Of a stretch of DNA of 64,000 nucleotides, positions 55,037-63,716 are shown one piece after another. The notes under the pieces were generated by a model. The model made no database searches. It was not told the origin of the DNA and saw only the letters and a program-made list of their open reading frames with translations. The stretch is from NCBI RefSeq assembly GCF_030816195.1, contig NZ_JAUSXS010000001.1, forward strand, positions 3,123,501 through 3,187,500, written 5' to 3'. Within the stretch, counting starts at the first letter, position 1. Each line of letters starts with the position of its first letter. The translations under genes were made by a program, and so were the position numbers. Origin of the DNA: Pseudomonas sp. W4I3. GTDB lineage: Bacteria > Pseudomonadota > Gammaproteobacteria > Pseudomonadales > Pseudomonadaceae.

Positions 55037-56653
55037 GTGGAGCTAAGTCAATTGTTCAAAAAACACGCATGTTACTTGAGCATTTGCCTGCTCGTTACAC
55101 CATTGGTCGCCACAGCCGAAGCGCTGCCCGTGGAGCCGTTGCCGGTCACAACGCCTGCGCCGGTGGACCTGGCGCCGCTGCAACAGGCCTTGGCGCAGCT
55201 GCCCAGCGTCTGCCCCCAGCTCGCGCCGCGTATCGACCCCAGCGCGCAAGTGCGTCTGCAAGCGTTTTATCAGCAGCAGGGCGACACGCCGCAGTGGTCG
55301 GACGATGAGCGTCGCCAAGCCCTGCACAGCCAGTTGCTGATGCTGGCCGACGACGGCCTGGACCCCACCCACTATAGCCTGCCCACCGCGGACGCCACGG
55401 CCAACGTGCTGTGCAGCGACATCGCGGTCAGTCAGCAGTACCTGCAAGCCCTGCAGGATTTGCACTACGGACGTCTGCAGCAATCGCGCTTCGAACCGCT
55501 CTGGCACTCCCAGCCGCCTGCCGTCGATCCAGATACCGCGGTGCTGGCCTTCGCCGCCACCGGCTTGCACGACATGGCACAGGCGTTCGACCAGGCGCGC
55601 CCCAGCGCGGATTTGTATCGCAGCCTGCGTAACGCCTATTCCAGCGTGCGTCAGCAGCCGCTGCCGCAGTGGGAGGCGGTCGGCGATGGGCCGCTGTTGC
55701 GCCCCGGCATGGAAGACCCACGGGTGCCACAACTGGCGCGTCGGCTCTACAGCGGCGGTTACCTGGCCGTCGAACCCAAGGGCAGCGCCAAGCAGTACCG
55801 CGCCGAACTGGTCGCTGCGGTCAAGGCGTTCCAGCTCAGTCATTCCTTGCAGTCCGACGGTGTGATCGGCGCCGGCACCGTGGCCGAACTCAATATCAGC
55901 CCGGCGATGCGCCGTGATCAGCTGCGCATCAACCTTGAGCGGTTCCGCTGGCTGGCCCAGGATCTGGAACCCGAAGGGGTGGTGGTCAACGTCGCGGCCG
56001 CGCAATTGAGCGTGTATCAGAGCGGCATTCCGGTATGGCAAACCCGCCTGCAGGTAGGTCGCGCCGAGCGCCAGACGCCGCTGCTCAAGTCGCGCATCAC
56101 GCGGTTGACGCTCAACCCGACCTGGACCATCCCGCCCACCATCATGCGCGAGGACAAGCTGCCGGCCATCCGCCTCAATCCCGAGTACCTGCGCCAGCAG
56201 AACCTGCAAGTGCTCGACGCCGAAGGCCACCCGCTGACGCCGGATCAGGTCGACTGGACGCGCCCCGGCAACATCCTGTTGCGTCAGGAGGCGGGGCCGC
56301 GCAACCCGCTGGGCAAGATCGTGATGCGCTTCCCCAACCCCTACTCGGTTTACCTGCATGACACGCCGAGCCAGCCACTGTTTACCAAGGGGCCGCGGGC
56401 GTTCAGTTCGGGGTGTGTGCGCGTCGAGCAACCGTTGTTACTGCGCGACCTGCTGGTCAGCCCGGCTGAACGCACGCGCACCGATGAACTGCTGGCTACC
56501 GGCGTGACCCATGAATTCAGGCTGGCCACGCCGGTACCGGTGCTGCTGGGGTATTGGACGGTCGAAGTGGATCGCCAGGGCAGCCTGGTGTACGCGCCGG
56601 ACATCTATGCCCGCGACCCGGTGTTGATCAAGGCGATGGGGCGTGTGCTGTAG
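55037..56653 (+). CDS. L,D-transpeptidase of the YcbB/LdtD type
   Basis: 538 residues. N-terminal signal (CYLSICLLVTPLVATAEA), a helical region with a peptidoglycan-binding domain (about 230-290; VPQLARRLYSGGYLAV, SHSLQSDGVIGAGTVAELN), and the YkuD catalytic domain ending in LHDTPSQPLF and FSSGCVRVEQP with the catalytic Cys. It makes 3-3 cross-links in peptidoglycan. The start is GTG at 55037 or possibly TTG at 55052; the sequence does not decide. Divergent from the YkuD_2 gene. Confidence 0.9.
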   Translation: MELSQLFKKHACYLSICLLVTPLVATAEALPVEPLPVTTPAPVDLAPLQQALAQLPSVCPQLAPRIDPSAQVRLQAFYQQQGDTPQWSDDERRQALHSQLLMLADDGLDPTHYSLPTADATANVLCSDIAVSQQYLQALQDLHYGRLQQSRFEPLWHSQPPAVDPDTAVLAFAATGLHDMAQAFDQARPSADLYRSLRNAYSSVRQQPLPQWEAVGDGPLLRPGMEDPRVPQLARRLYSGGYLAVEPKGSAKQYRAELVAAVKAFQLSHSLQSDGVIGAGTVAELNISPAMRRDQLRINLERFRWLAQDLEPEGVVVNVAAAQLSVYQSGIPVWQTRLQVGRAERQTPLLKSRITRLTLNPTWTIPPTIMREDKLPAIRLNPEYLRQQNLQVLDAEGHPLTPDQVDWTRPGNILLRQEAGPRNPLGKIVMRFPNPYSVYLHDTPSQPLFTKGPRAFSSGCVRVEQPLLLRDLLVSPAERTRTDELLATGVTHEFRLATPVPVLLGYWTVEVDRQGSLVYAPDIYARDPVLIKAMGRVL

Positions 56654-56675
56654 CGCTGAATGGCTCGGGACCAAT

Positions 56676-56867
56676 GGGGGAGGGGCTTGCCCTAATGCCC
56701 GTCAGTTAAGCGAAAGTGGTTCACTGTAGGAGCGAGCTTGCTCGCGAAAAATGACCAGGCAACACGTTCATTCTGGATAAACGCGGTGGCCCTGAGTTCT
56801 TCGCGAGCAAGCTCGCTCCTACTAAAAGCTTTAACTGACTGGCATTAGGGCAAGCCCCCTCCCACAT
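56676..56867. repeat. Nested REPIN (copy 2)
   Basis: The same two-layer structure as at 26821-27014: outer REP arms with CTAATGCCCGTCAGTTAA and its complement, enclosing an inner 23-bp perfect inverted repeat GTAGGAGCGAGCTTGCTCGC... at 56726-56748 and 56800-56822. Confidence 0.8.
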
Positions 56868-56891
56868 TGGATTGCCGTGCCTTTGCAGGAT

Positions 56892-58283
56892 TTATTCCGG
56901 CATTAATTGCTGACGGCATTCCAGCGCCAGCTGCGCGCCGCCCAGTTCGCTGGTGCCTACGTCCAGCTTGAAGCCGTGCAGGTTGATGATCGCTGCGACA
57001 ATCGACAGACCCAGGCCGAATCCGCCTTGCTGGTCACTTTCATCAACCCGATAAAAGCGCTGGAACACCGAAGCGCGTTCGGCTGCCGGAATGCCCGGGC
57101 CGGAGTCGAGGACTTCGATCCGTGTGCTCCCCTGGTCATTGACCGCGCGCAGGATCACCTTGCCCGCAGGCGGGGTGAACTTGATCGAGTTGCTGAGCAG
57201 ATTGGCCAGGGCCTCGAACAACAGGGCGCGGTCACCGGTAATCCAGGGCAGTGAATCCGGGGTCTGCAGTACCAGTTCCAGCTCGCCTTCTTCGGCCAGG
57301 GGCAGGTAGAAGTCGTGCAGTTCGCGCAGCAGTGGCAGTGGGTCCATCAGCAGAAAGCCCGAGCGACGCTGGTGGTCTTCCAGTTCGGAAATGCGCAGCA
57401 ATCCGCGAAAGCGCGCCATCAGTGTGTCGGTTTCAGCAATTGCGTCATCGAGCTTCACCGCGTGCGCCGAGTCTTCCTCCGCTTGTTGCTTGATGCGGTA
57501 TAGCTGCGCCCGCAAGCGCGTCAGCGGGGTGCGCAAATCGTGGGCGATGTTGTCGCACACGCCCTTGACCTCGTTCATCAGCTTCTCGATGCGGTCGAGC
57601 ATGCCATTGACGATCGCGGCGAGCATGTCCAGTTCGTCACGCCGGTTGGACAGAGGCAGGCGGTGGGTCAGGTCGCCAGCGACGATGGCTTCGGCGCTCG
57701 CCTGGATGTTGCGAATGCGCCGCAGCGGACGGCGACGCAGCAAATGCCAGCCAGCGGCGCCGGGGATGATGGTCAGCGACAGTGCCCACAGCAGGGCGTG
57801 CCAGATGATCCGGGTCACGCCGAACAGCGAACCGTTGGCGCGCACCAACACCAGCCAGCGCCCGTCTTCGGTATGGGTGGCCACGGCGTCGCAGCTGTCC
57901 TTGGGCAGTTTCGGGTCGTCGGAGTCGACGCAGTTGGCCAGGGCATGAATCTTGCCGTCCAGCGGCAGGTCGGGCGGCACTGCGCGGATCGGCCCGCTCA
58001 AGGGGCGAAATTGCCCGTCGAACAGGCCGTAGGCGTCCACGCCTTTCATGTCGAACGTCATGCTGGTGGTCAGTGCGTCGACCAATTCTTCGCCGTCGAA
58101 ATGCTGGAACAGGTGCTGGCGCTGCATCAGCGAGTGGCGCGACAGGTCGCTGAGGTAGCCCGACACTTCGTAGTACAGCACCCCCATGAGGATGCAGCTC
58201 CAGGCCACGAACAGCGAACTGTACAGTGCCAGCAAACGGCTGCTGGAAGAGCGCCAGCCCTTAGAGGGGTTCAGCAATGACAT
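56892..58283 (-). CDS. Two-component sensor histidine kinase
   Basis: 463 residues: membrane helix about 20-40, periplasmic sensor about 41-157, second helix about 158-181, HAMP to about 235, HisKA with phospho-acceptor His248 (CDNIAHDLRTPLTRL), then the ATPase domain with NLLSNSIKF, DSGPGIP and GGFGLGLSI. The start overlaps the response-regulator gene by 23 bp. The stimulus is unknown; the two-component pair lies next to cell-wall genes, but that association is weak evidence. Confidence 0.92.
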   Translation of the reverse strand: MSLLNPSKGWRSSSSRLLALYSSLFVAWSCILMGVLYYEVSGYLSDLSRHSLMQRQHLFQHFDGEELVDALTTSMTFDMKGVDAYGLFDGQFRPLSGPIRAVPPDLPLDGKIHALANCVDSDDPKLPKDSCDAVATHTEDGRWLVLVRANGSLFGVTRIIWHALLWALSLTIIPGAAGWHLLRRRPLRRIRNIQASAEAIVAGDLTHRLPLSNRRDELDMLAAIVNGMLDRIEKLMNEVKGVCDNIAHDLRTPLTRLRAQLYRIKQQAEEDSAHAVKLDDAIAETDTLMARFRGLLRISELEDHQRRSGFLLMDPLPLLRELHDFYLPLAEEGELELVLQTPDSLPWITGDRALLFEALANLLSNSIKFTPPAGKVILRAVNDQGSTRIEVLDSGPGIPAAERASVFQRFYRVDESDQQGGFGLGLSIVAAIINLHGFKLDVGTSELGGAQLALECRQQLMPE

Positions 58284-58944
58284 ATCCCGAGCCTCGTACC
58301 GTGCGGATCAGCGGCGTGAGGCCCGGTGGGTCGATTTTCTTGCGCAGGCGACCAATGTGCACGTCGATCAGGTTGGTGCCGGGGTCGAAGTGATAACCCC
58401 AGACTTCCTCGAAGATCATCATCCGCGACAGGATCTGCCCGGTGTTGCGCATCAGGAATTCCAGCAGCTTGTACTCGGTGGGCAACAGGCTCAGCGGTTG
58501 CTCGGCGCGGCTGGCTTCGCGGCTGATCAGGTTCAGTTCGAGGTCGGCCACGCGCAGCGCGGTTTCGAATTCCTTGACTGTGCTTTTACGCCGCAGCAGC
58601 ACCTCGACGCGGGCGGCCATTTCGTCGGACGCAAAGGGTTTGGTCAGGTAGTCATCGCCGCCGGCGCGCAGGCCACGTACACGTTCATCGACATCGGAAA
58701 GGGCGCTGATCATCAGGATCGGCGTTGACACCCCGATAGTGCGCAGGGTGGTGACGATGGCCAGGCCATCCAGTTCGGGCAGCATGCGGTCGAGCGTGAT
58801 CAGATCGTAATCACCACTCACGGCACGGACCAGGCCTTCGCGGCCATTGTCCACCCAGTCTACGTCCAGTCCATGGCTACTCAGCTCGGCGACGATCTCG
58901 CGAGCCGTTACGGCGTCATCCTCGATGGTCAAAATACGGGTCAT
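58261..58944 (-). CDS. OmpR-family response regulator
   Basis: 227 residues: receiver domain with acidic pocket Glu8/Asp9/Asp10, phospho-acceptor Asp52 (LITLDRMLP) and Lys in DYLTKPF; winged-helix DNA-binding domain (about 130-225; LTPLIRTVRGSGYVI). First gene of an operon with the histidine kinase. Confidence 0.94.
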   Translation of the reverse strand: MTRILTIEDDAVTAREIVAELSSHGLDVDWVDNGREGLVRAVSGDYDLITLDRMLPELDGLAIVTTLRTIGVSTPILMISALSDVDERVRGLRAGGDDYLTKPFASDEMAARVEVLLRRKSTVKEFETALRVADLELNLISREASRAEQPLSLLPTEYKLLEFLMRNTGQILSRMMIFEEVWGYHFDPGTNLIDVHIGRLRKKIDPPGLTPLIRTVRGSGYVIAEPL

Positions 58945-59066
58945 AGGATTACCTGGTGAGCGTTCACACTAGAAGTGGAGGGTATTTTGCCAAGAAGTTG
59001 CTGAATGTTTCCTAAATAAAACTTCATTTGGCAAAACCGATACTCCCCAGCCTTGCCCAATTCAGT

Positions 59067-59154
59067 ATGGGAGGGGGCTTGCTCCCGATAGCGGTGTATC
59101 AGGTAAGCATTCACAAAATGACCCACCGCTATCGGGAGCAAGCCCCCTCCCACA
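59067..59154. repeat. REPIN in the response-regulator/membrane-gene gap
   Basis: Inverted REP pair within the 390-base gap 58945-59334, which also holds the sigma54-like promoter at 59266. The remainder shows no gene. Confidence 0.85.
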
Positions 59155-59265
59155 GGGAATGCATAACGCCCGCTCCCTATCCGCAATTCTTGCAACTTGC
59201 ATGATGTTAGGAAGTTCAATTTAGTTAACGTACTGAAATATAAGGATTTTATTTTTATTCGACGC

Positions 59266-59281
59266 TGGCACGCTGCCTGCA
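59266..59281 (+). promoter_or_regulatory. Sigma54 (-24/-12) promoter candidate
   Basis: TGGCACGCTGCCTGCA fits TGGCACG-N4-TTGCA with exact GG-N10-GC spacing and one mismatch (C for T). It lies 54 bp upstream of the membrane protein's ATG, a normal leader length. Confidence 0.6.
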
Positions 59282-59334
59282 CTGTCCTTTTTGAGACTTG
59301 TAACACTATTTTTCATGCCTGGAGCAAAACAACA

Positions 59335-60240
59335 ATGATCACGTCCTCATCCACGCTGCAAGAGTCGAGCGCGCTCTCAGGGGTTTCCTGGGGGGCGATA
59401 TTTGCGGGTGCCGCTGCTGCGGCGGCGCTGTCCCTGATCCTGGTGCTGCTGGGCTTCGGCCTGGGGTTTTCCGCTGTATCGCCGTGGGCTGACAGCGGCA
59501 TGAGCGCCAAGGGGCTTGGCATTTCCACGATTGTCTGGCTGGCCTTCACCCAAATCGTCGCGTCGGGCCTTGGCGGTTACATTGCCGGCAGGTTGCGTGT
59601 GAAGTGGGCCAATATGCATGGTGATGAAGTGTACTTTCGCGACACCGCCCACGGTTTCCTGGCCTGGGCCGTGGCGACACTGATCACGGCGATGCTGGTA
59701 GTCGGTTCGGTCAGCAGCGTAGTCAGCGGCGGCGTGAAAGCCGGTGCCAGCGTTGCCTCGGGCGCCGCCAGCAGCATGAGTCAAGCCGCCGGCAGCGCAG
59801 CAAAGGGCGCTCACAGTGGTGATTTCGGTTATTACGTCGACAGCCTGTTCCGCGATGATCGCCCAGCCGCGGTTGGCGATGACGCCGCACATGCCGTGGT
59901 CGGTCGCATTTTTGCCCGCACCCTGAGCAATGACGGCCAATTGGCGCCTGAAGACCGTACCTACCTGGCTCAGTTGATCAGCCAGCGCACCAACCTCAGC
60001 CAGGCCGATGCCGAAGCGCGTATCGACAAGGTGTATGGCGATGCCCGCAAAGCCATCGAAGACGCCAAGGTCAAAGCCAAGCAGGCTGCCGACACCGCTG
60101 CGAAAGTGGCTGCCTATACCTCGCTGTGGACCTTCGTTGCGCTGCTGATCGGTGCGTTCTTCGCCAGCTTCGCCGCCACCTTCGGCGGTCGCCGCCGGGA
60201 TGCCGTGGTGTATGTCGAAACCGAAAACTACGTTCGTTAA
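59335..60240 (+). CDS. Membrane protein of unknown function
   Basis: 301 residues. Three or four N-terminal membrane helices (IFAGAAAAAALSLILVLLGF; ISTIVWLAFTQIVASGLGGY; GFLAWAVATLITAMLVVGSV), an Ala/Ser-rich linker, a soluble middle region (about 160-260) and a final helix (WTFVALLIGAFFASFAATF) ending GGRRRDAVVYVETENYVR. No named domain that I recognise; similar proteins are annotated as PhnA-like in other proteobacteria, from memory. The ATG at 59335 follows GGAG. Sigma54-like promoter upstream; followed in 12 bp by a 25-residue membrane microprotein. Confidence 0.8.
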   Translation: MITSSSTLQESSALSGVSWGAIFAGAAAAAALSLILVLLGFGLGFSAVSPWADSGMSAKGLGISTIVWLAFTQIVASGLGGYIAGRLRVKWANMHGDEVYFRDTAHGFLAWAVATLITAMLVVGSVSSVVSGGVKAGASVASGAASSMSQAAGSAAKGAHSGDFGYYVDSLFRDDRPAAVGDDAAHAVVGRIFARTLSNDGQLAPEDRTYLAQLISQRTNLSQADAEARIDKVYGDARKAIEDAKVKAKQAADTAAKVAAYTSLWTFVALLIGAFFASFAATFGGRRRDAVVYVETENYVR

Positions 60241-60252
60241 TTCAAGGAGAAC

Positions 60253-60330
60253 ATGATGCGCTCATTACTGCTGTGGTTCCTCGGCGTGCCGATCCCTCTG
60301 ATCATCCTGATCGCGATTTTCATGCACTAA
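60253..60330 (+). CDS. 25-residue membrane microprotein
   Basis: MMRSLLLWFLGVPIPLIILI then AIFMH: almost entirely one hydrophobic helix with a PIP kink. AAGGAGAAC sits directly before the ATG, the best ribosome-binding site in this neighbourhood, and the gene follows the membrane protein by 12 bp, so the two are probably one operon. Too short for automated callers. Function unknown; it may associate with the upstream membrane protein. Confidence 0.65.
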   Translation: MMRSLLLWFLGVPIPLIILIAIFMH

Positions 60331-60354
60331 AACCCGAGCCCGGCTCGGTCCCCT

Positions 60355-60442
60355 GTGGGAGGGGGCTTGCCCCCGATGGCGGAGTGTCAGCCAGTACATC
60401 TGGTCACTGACACTCCGCTATCGGGAGCAAGCCCCCTCCCAC
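60355..60442. repeat. REPIN
   Basis: Inverted REP pair between the microprotein gene and the convergent iolR gene. Confidence 0.88.
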
Positions 60443-60466
60443 ATTTGGTTTTGCGGTGAGTCCGTT

Positions 60467-61375
60467 TCAGTCGTCAAACCCAACCTGCTCGTGAATCTCA
60501 TCCACCTTCAGCTCCAACCGATACGCCACCGCAATGAACAAGGCCTGGCACAGGCACAAGGTGGCGCTCAATGAGCGGAAGGCAAACGACGAACCCTCAT
60601 TGACCAACAACACCGCGTTGGCCCGCTTGGCCAGAGGCGACAGGTTGCTGTCGGTGATGATCAGCGTTTTGGCCTGGTGATGCTGGGCGATGCGCAGGCA
60701 GTGTTGGGTCTCTTTGCCGTAAGGCGTGAAGCTGATGGCGATCACCAGGTCATTGGCGCGCACGCTGCGCATCTGCTCGCGGTAGCTGCCGCCCAGGCCC
60801 GAGATCAGGTGGATGCGTTTGTTGGTGTGCTGCAGGTTGTACACCAGGTAGTCGGCCACCGCGAATGAGCGGCGCACGCCGACCACGTAGATATTGTCGG
60901 CATTGACCACCAGGTCCACGGCCTTGTCGAAGGCCACGTCGTCGAGCTCCATGCCCAGGCGTTCAATGCCTGACAACGTCGCATTGACGCACTCGCGCGC
61001 CAGGTCGCCGCCACTGGCCTTCTGCGACTTATTGGCGATCATGCTGCGGATGCGTTGCTGGTAGTTCTGCACCGGCGTGGTCTTGTGGGTGTACGCCTCG
61101 CGAAACAGCGCCTGCATCTCACTGAACCCACTGAAGCCGAAACGCTGGGAGAAGCGCACGATGGCCGAGGGGTGCACTTCGCATTCCCGGGCGATATCGC
61201 TGATGCGGTCGACCATGATGCGGTCGCTCTGCTGGCTCATGTAGCTGGCGATGCGCTTGAGTTGGCGCGGCAGGCTTTCGTATTCGTCGGTGATCAGCTG
61301 CAACAGGCGCTCGGCATTGATCGGAGGGCTGGCGATTGTATCTTCCAGGTTGATCTCGGGATCGGTGCGGGACAT
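60467..61375 (-). CDS. iolR: RpiR/MurR-family regulator, probable IolR
   Basis: 302 residues: N-terminal HTH_6 domain (about 20-95; FSQRFGFSGFSEMQALF region) and C-terminal SIS phosphosugar-binding domain (about 130-270; NIYVVGVRRSFAVADYLVYN, ISFTPYGKETQHCL). The start at 61375 is fixed by AGAAGGA upstream; the frame is open 132 bases further but without a ribosome-binding site. Divergent from iolC, with GGAA-N6-TTCC palindromes between. Predicted to repress the iol genes in the absence of an inositol-derived inducer, as IolR of Sinorhizobium does. Confidence 0.87.
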   Translation of the reverse strand: MSRTDPEINLEDTIASPPINAERLLQLITDEYESLPRQLKRIASYMSQQSDRIMVDRISDIARECEVHPSAIVRFSQRFGFSGFSEMQALFREAYTHKTTPVQNYQQRIRSMIANKSQKASGGDLARECVNATLSGIERLGMELDDVAFDKAVDLVVNADNIYVVGVRRSFAVADYLVYNLQHTNKRIHLISGLGGSYREQMRSVRANDLVIAISFTPYGKETQHCLRIAQHHQAKTLIITDSNLSPLAKRANAVLLVNEGSSFAFRSLSATLCLCQALFIAVAYRLELKVDEIHEQVGFDD

Positions 61376-61521
61376 GGGCAATCCTTCTGGCGTGTTCGTC
61401 TGGTGCGCTGATGGGTGGCGCAAGTCTACAGGGTAGGCGCAAAAAAATACCTCGGCATCACGGCCCGCGTGGGCTGCTGAAACGATGCACGACGGCTGCC
61501 GCAGCATTATGCCGGCTTATT

Positions 61522-61535
61522 GGAAAAAATATTCC
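61522..61535. promoter_or_regulatory. Candidate IolR operator A
   Basis: GGAAAAAATATTCC, a perfect GGAA-N6-TTCC palindrome between divergent iolR and iolC. Confidence 0.65.
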
Positions 61536-61550
61536 ACTAAAAATAATTAT

Positions 61551-61564
61551 GGAATAAATATTGA
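61551..61564. promoter_or_regulatory. Candidate IolR operator B
   Basis: GGAATAAATATTGA, 6 of 8 fixed bases, starting 29 bp after operator A. It overlaps the putative -35 of iolC. Confidence 0.5.
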
Positions 61565-61589
61565 TTGCCGCCGCCGGACGTTCTAGTCT
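61561..61589 (+). promoter_or_regulatory. Possible sigma70 promoter of iolC
   Basis: TTGATT (61561-61566), 17-bp spacer, TAGTCT (61584-61589). A weak consensus match, but well placed relative to operator B, which would block it when IolR is bound. Confidence 0.35.
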
Positions 61590-61660
61590 GCTCCCCACCA
61601 AGAGCGTTTGCCGTCGTCATGGCGGCACAGCGCAGGCTGATAAAAATAACAGGAGCCAGC

Positions 61661-63610
61661 ATGGGCCAGACTCGTTTTGCCAGTGGGCGTCAATTGGATC
61701 TGATTTGCCTCGGACGCCTGGGCGTCGACCTCTATGCGCAGCAAGTGGGGGCGCGGCTTGAGGACGTGTCCAGCTTTGCCAAATACCTCGGCGGTTCCTC
61801 CGCCAATATCGCCTTCGGCACCGCGCGGCTGGGTCTCAAGTCGGCGATGCTCAGCCGTGTGGGCGACGACCACATGGGCCGCTTTCTCGTGGAATCCCTG
61901 GCCCGTGAAGGCTGCGATGTCAGCGCGATCAAGGTCGACCCAGAGCGCCTCACCGCCCTGGTGCTGCTCGGCCTCAAGGACCGTGAAACCTTCCCCCTGG
62001 TGTTCTACCGCGAAAACTGCGCCGACATGGCCCTGCGCGCCGAAGACATCAGCGAAGCCTTCATTGCCTCCAGTAAAGCGCTGCTGATCACCGGCACGCA
62101 TTTCTCGACCGATGGCGTGTACAAGGCCAGCATCCAGGCGCTGGATTACGCCGCCAAGCACAACGTCAAACGCGTGCTCGACATCGATTACCGCCCTGTA
62201 CTATGGGGCCTGGCCGGCAAGGCCGATGGCGAGACCCGTTTCGTTGCCGACCAGAACGTCAGCCAGCATGTGCAGAAGATCCTGCCGCGTTTCGACCTGA
62301 TCGTCGGCACCGAAGAAGAGTTCTTGATCGCTGGCGGCAGTGAAGACTTGCTCAGCGCGCTGCGTACCGTGCGCGAACTGACGCCGGCCACTCTGGTGGT
62401 CAAGCTCGGTCCGCAAGGCTGCACGGTGATCCACGGCGCCATTCCAGAACGACTGGAAGACGGTGCGATCTACCCCGGCGTGCGCGTGGAAGTGCTCAAT
62501 GTGCTGGGCGCCGGCGATGCCTTTATGTCGGGTTTTCTCAGCGGTTGGCTCAATGATGCCAGTGATGAACGCTGCAGCCAGTTGGCCAATGCCTGCGGCG
62601 GCCTGGTGGTGTCGCGCCACGCCTGCGCACCGGCCATGCCGACACCCGCCGAGTTGGAGTACCTGTTCAACAGCCCGGTACCGATCACCCGGCCGGACCA
62701 GGATGCGACCCTGCAACGCCTGCACCGCGTCAGCGTGCCGCGCAAAACCTGGAAGCAGCTGTTCGTGTTCGCCTTCGACCATCGCTGGCAATTGGTGGAC
62801 CTGGCGCAGAAAGGCGGTCAGGACCTGGCGCGCATCAGTGATGCCAAACAATTGTTTATCCAGGCCATCGAACGCGTCGAGAAGAAACTTGCTGATCAAG
62901 GCGTAGAAGCCGACGTCGGCCTGCTCGCCGACCAGCGCTTCGGCCAGGACGCCCTCAATGCCGCCAGCGGTCGCGGCTGGTGGATCGCCCGCCCGGTGGA
63001 AGTACAGAACTCGCGGCCCCTGGCGTTCGAGCACGGTCGCTCGGTCGGCAGCAACCTGATCGCCTGGCCTCAGGAACAGATCATCAAGTGCCTGGTGCAA
63101 TTTCATCCCGATGACGAACCGCTGCTGCGCCTGGAACAGGAAGCGCAACTCAAGGCGGTGTACGAAGCTTCGATTGTCAGCGGTCACGAACTGCTGCTGG
63201 AAGTGATCCCGCCCAAGGATCACCCCTCCACCTACCCGGATGTGCTGTATCGCAGCCTCAAGCGCCTGTACAACCTGGGCATTTACCCGGCGTGGTGGAA
63301 GATCGAGGCGCAATCGGCCGAAGACTGGAAAAAGCTCGACGAACTGATCGAAGAGCGCGACCCGTACTGCCGTGGTGTGGTGCTGTTGGGCCTGAATGCT
63401 TCGGCCGAATGCCTCGCCGACGGTTTCCAGCAAGCCAGCCAGAGTACGACCTGCCGAGGGTTTGCCGTGGGCCGCACGATCTTCCAGGAACCGAGCCGCG
63501 CGTGGATGGCGGGGGAGATTGATGATGAGACCCTAATCCAGCGTGTCCAGGCCACCTTCGAACAGCTTATTACCGCCTGGCGCAGCGCCCGAACTCAGTC
63601 ACCGCTCTAA
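61661..63610 (+). CDS. iolC: Bifunctional 5-dehydro-2-deoxygluconokinase/phosphogluconate aldolase
   Basis: 649 residues in two parts. The N-terminal PfkB-type sugar kinase (about 1-330) has YLGGSSANIAFGTARLGLKS and the catalytic NVLGAGDAFMSGFLSG at about 282-295. The C-terminal DUF2090 domain (about 340-645), containing FVFAFDHRWQLVDLAQKGG, is the part assigned in Pseudomonas as the aldolase step. Together they phosphorylate 5-dehydro-2-deoxygluconate and cleave the product toward malonate semialdehyde and dihydroxyacetone phosphate in inositol catabolism. AGGAG precedes the ATG at 61661; the frame is open upstream. Confidence 0.93.
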   Translation: MGQTRFASGRQLDLICLGRLGVDLYAQQVGARLEDVSSFAKYLGGSSANIAFGTARLGLKSAMLSRVGDDHMGRFLVESLAREGCDVSAIKVDPERLTALVLLGLKDRETFPLVFYRENCADMALRAEDISEAFIASSKALLITGTHFSTDGVYKASIQALDYAAKHNVKRVLDIDYRPVLWGLAGKADGETRFVADQNVSQHVQKILPRFDLIVGTEEEFLIAGGSEDLLSALRTVRELTPATLVVKLGPQGCTVIHGAIPERLEDGAIYPGVRVEVLNVLGAGDAFMSGFLSGWLNDASDERCSQLANACGGLVVSRHACAPAMPTPAELEYLFNSPVPITRPDQDATLQRLHRVSVPRKTWKQLFVFAFDHRWQLVDLAQKGGQDLARISDAKQLFIQAIERVEKKLADQGVEADVGLLADQRFGQDALNAASGRGWWIARPVEVQNSRPLAFEHGRSVGSNLIAWPQEQIIKCLVQFHPDDEPLLRLEQEAQLKAVYEASIVSGHELLLEVIPPKDHPSTYPDVLYRSLKRLYNLGIYPAWWKIEAQSAEDWKKLDELIEERDPYCRGVVLLGLNASAECLADGFQQASQSTTCRGFAVGRTIFQEPSRAWMAGEIDDETLIQRVQATFEQLITAWRSARTQSPL

Positions 63611-63629
63611 AAGTGAAATGCAATCCAAT

Positions 63630-63716
63630 GTGGGAGGGGGCTTGCTCCCGATGGCGGTAGTTCAGTTACAGAAGTTTTGCCTGATACACCGCTATCGGGA
63701 GCAAGCCCCCTCCCAC
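63630..63716. repeat. REPIN inside the iol operon
   Basis: Inverted REP pair between iolC and iolE, within an apparent operon. It could influence mRNA stability or relative expression of the two genes. Confidence 0.85.

Noticed and set aside
59197..59334. Upstream extension of the membrane protein reading frame
   Set aside because: The extension lacks a ribosome-binding site and would overlap the sigma54-like promoter; the ATG at 59335 after GGAG is preferred.
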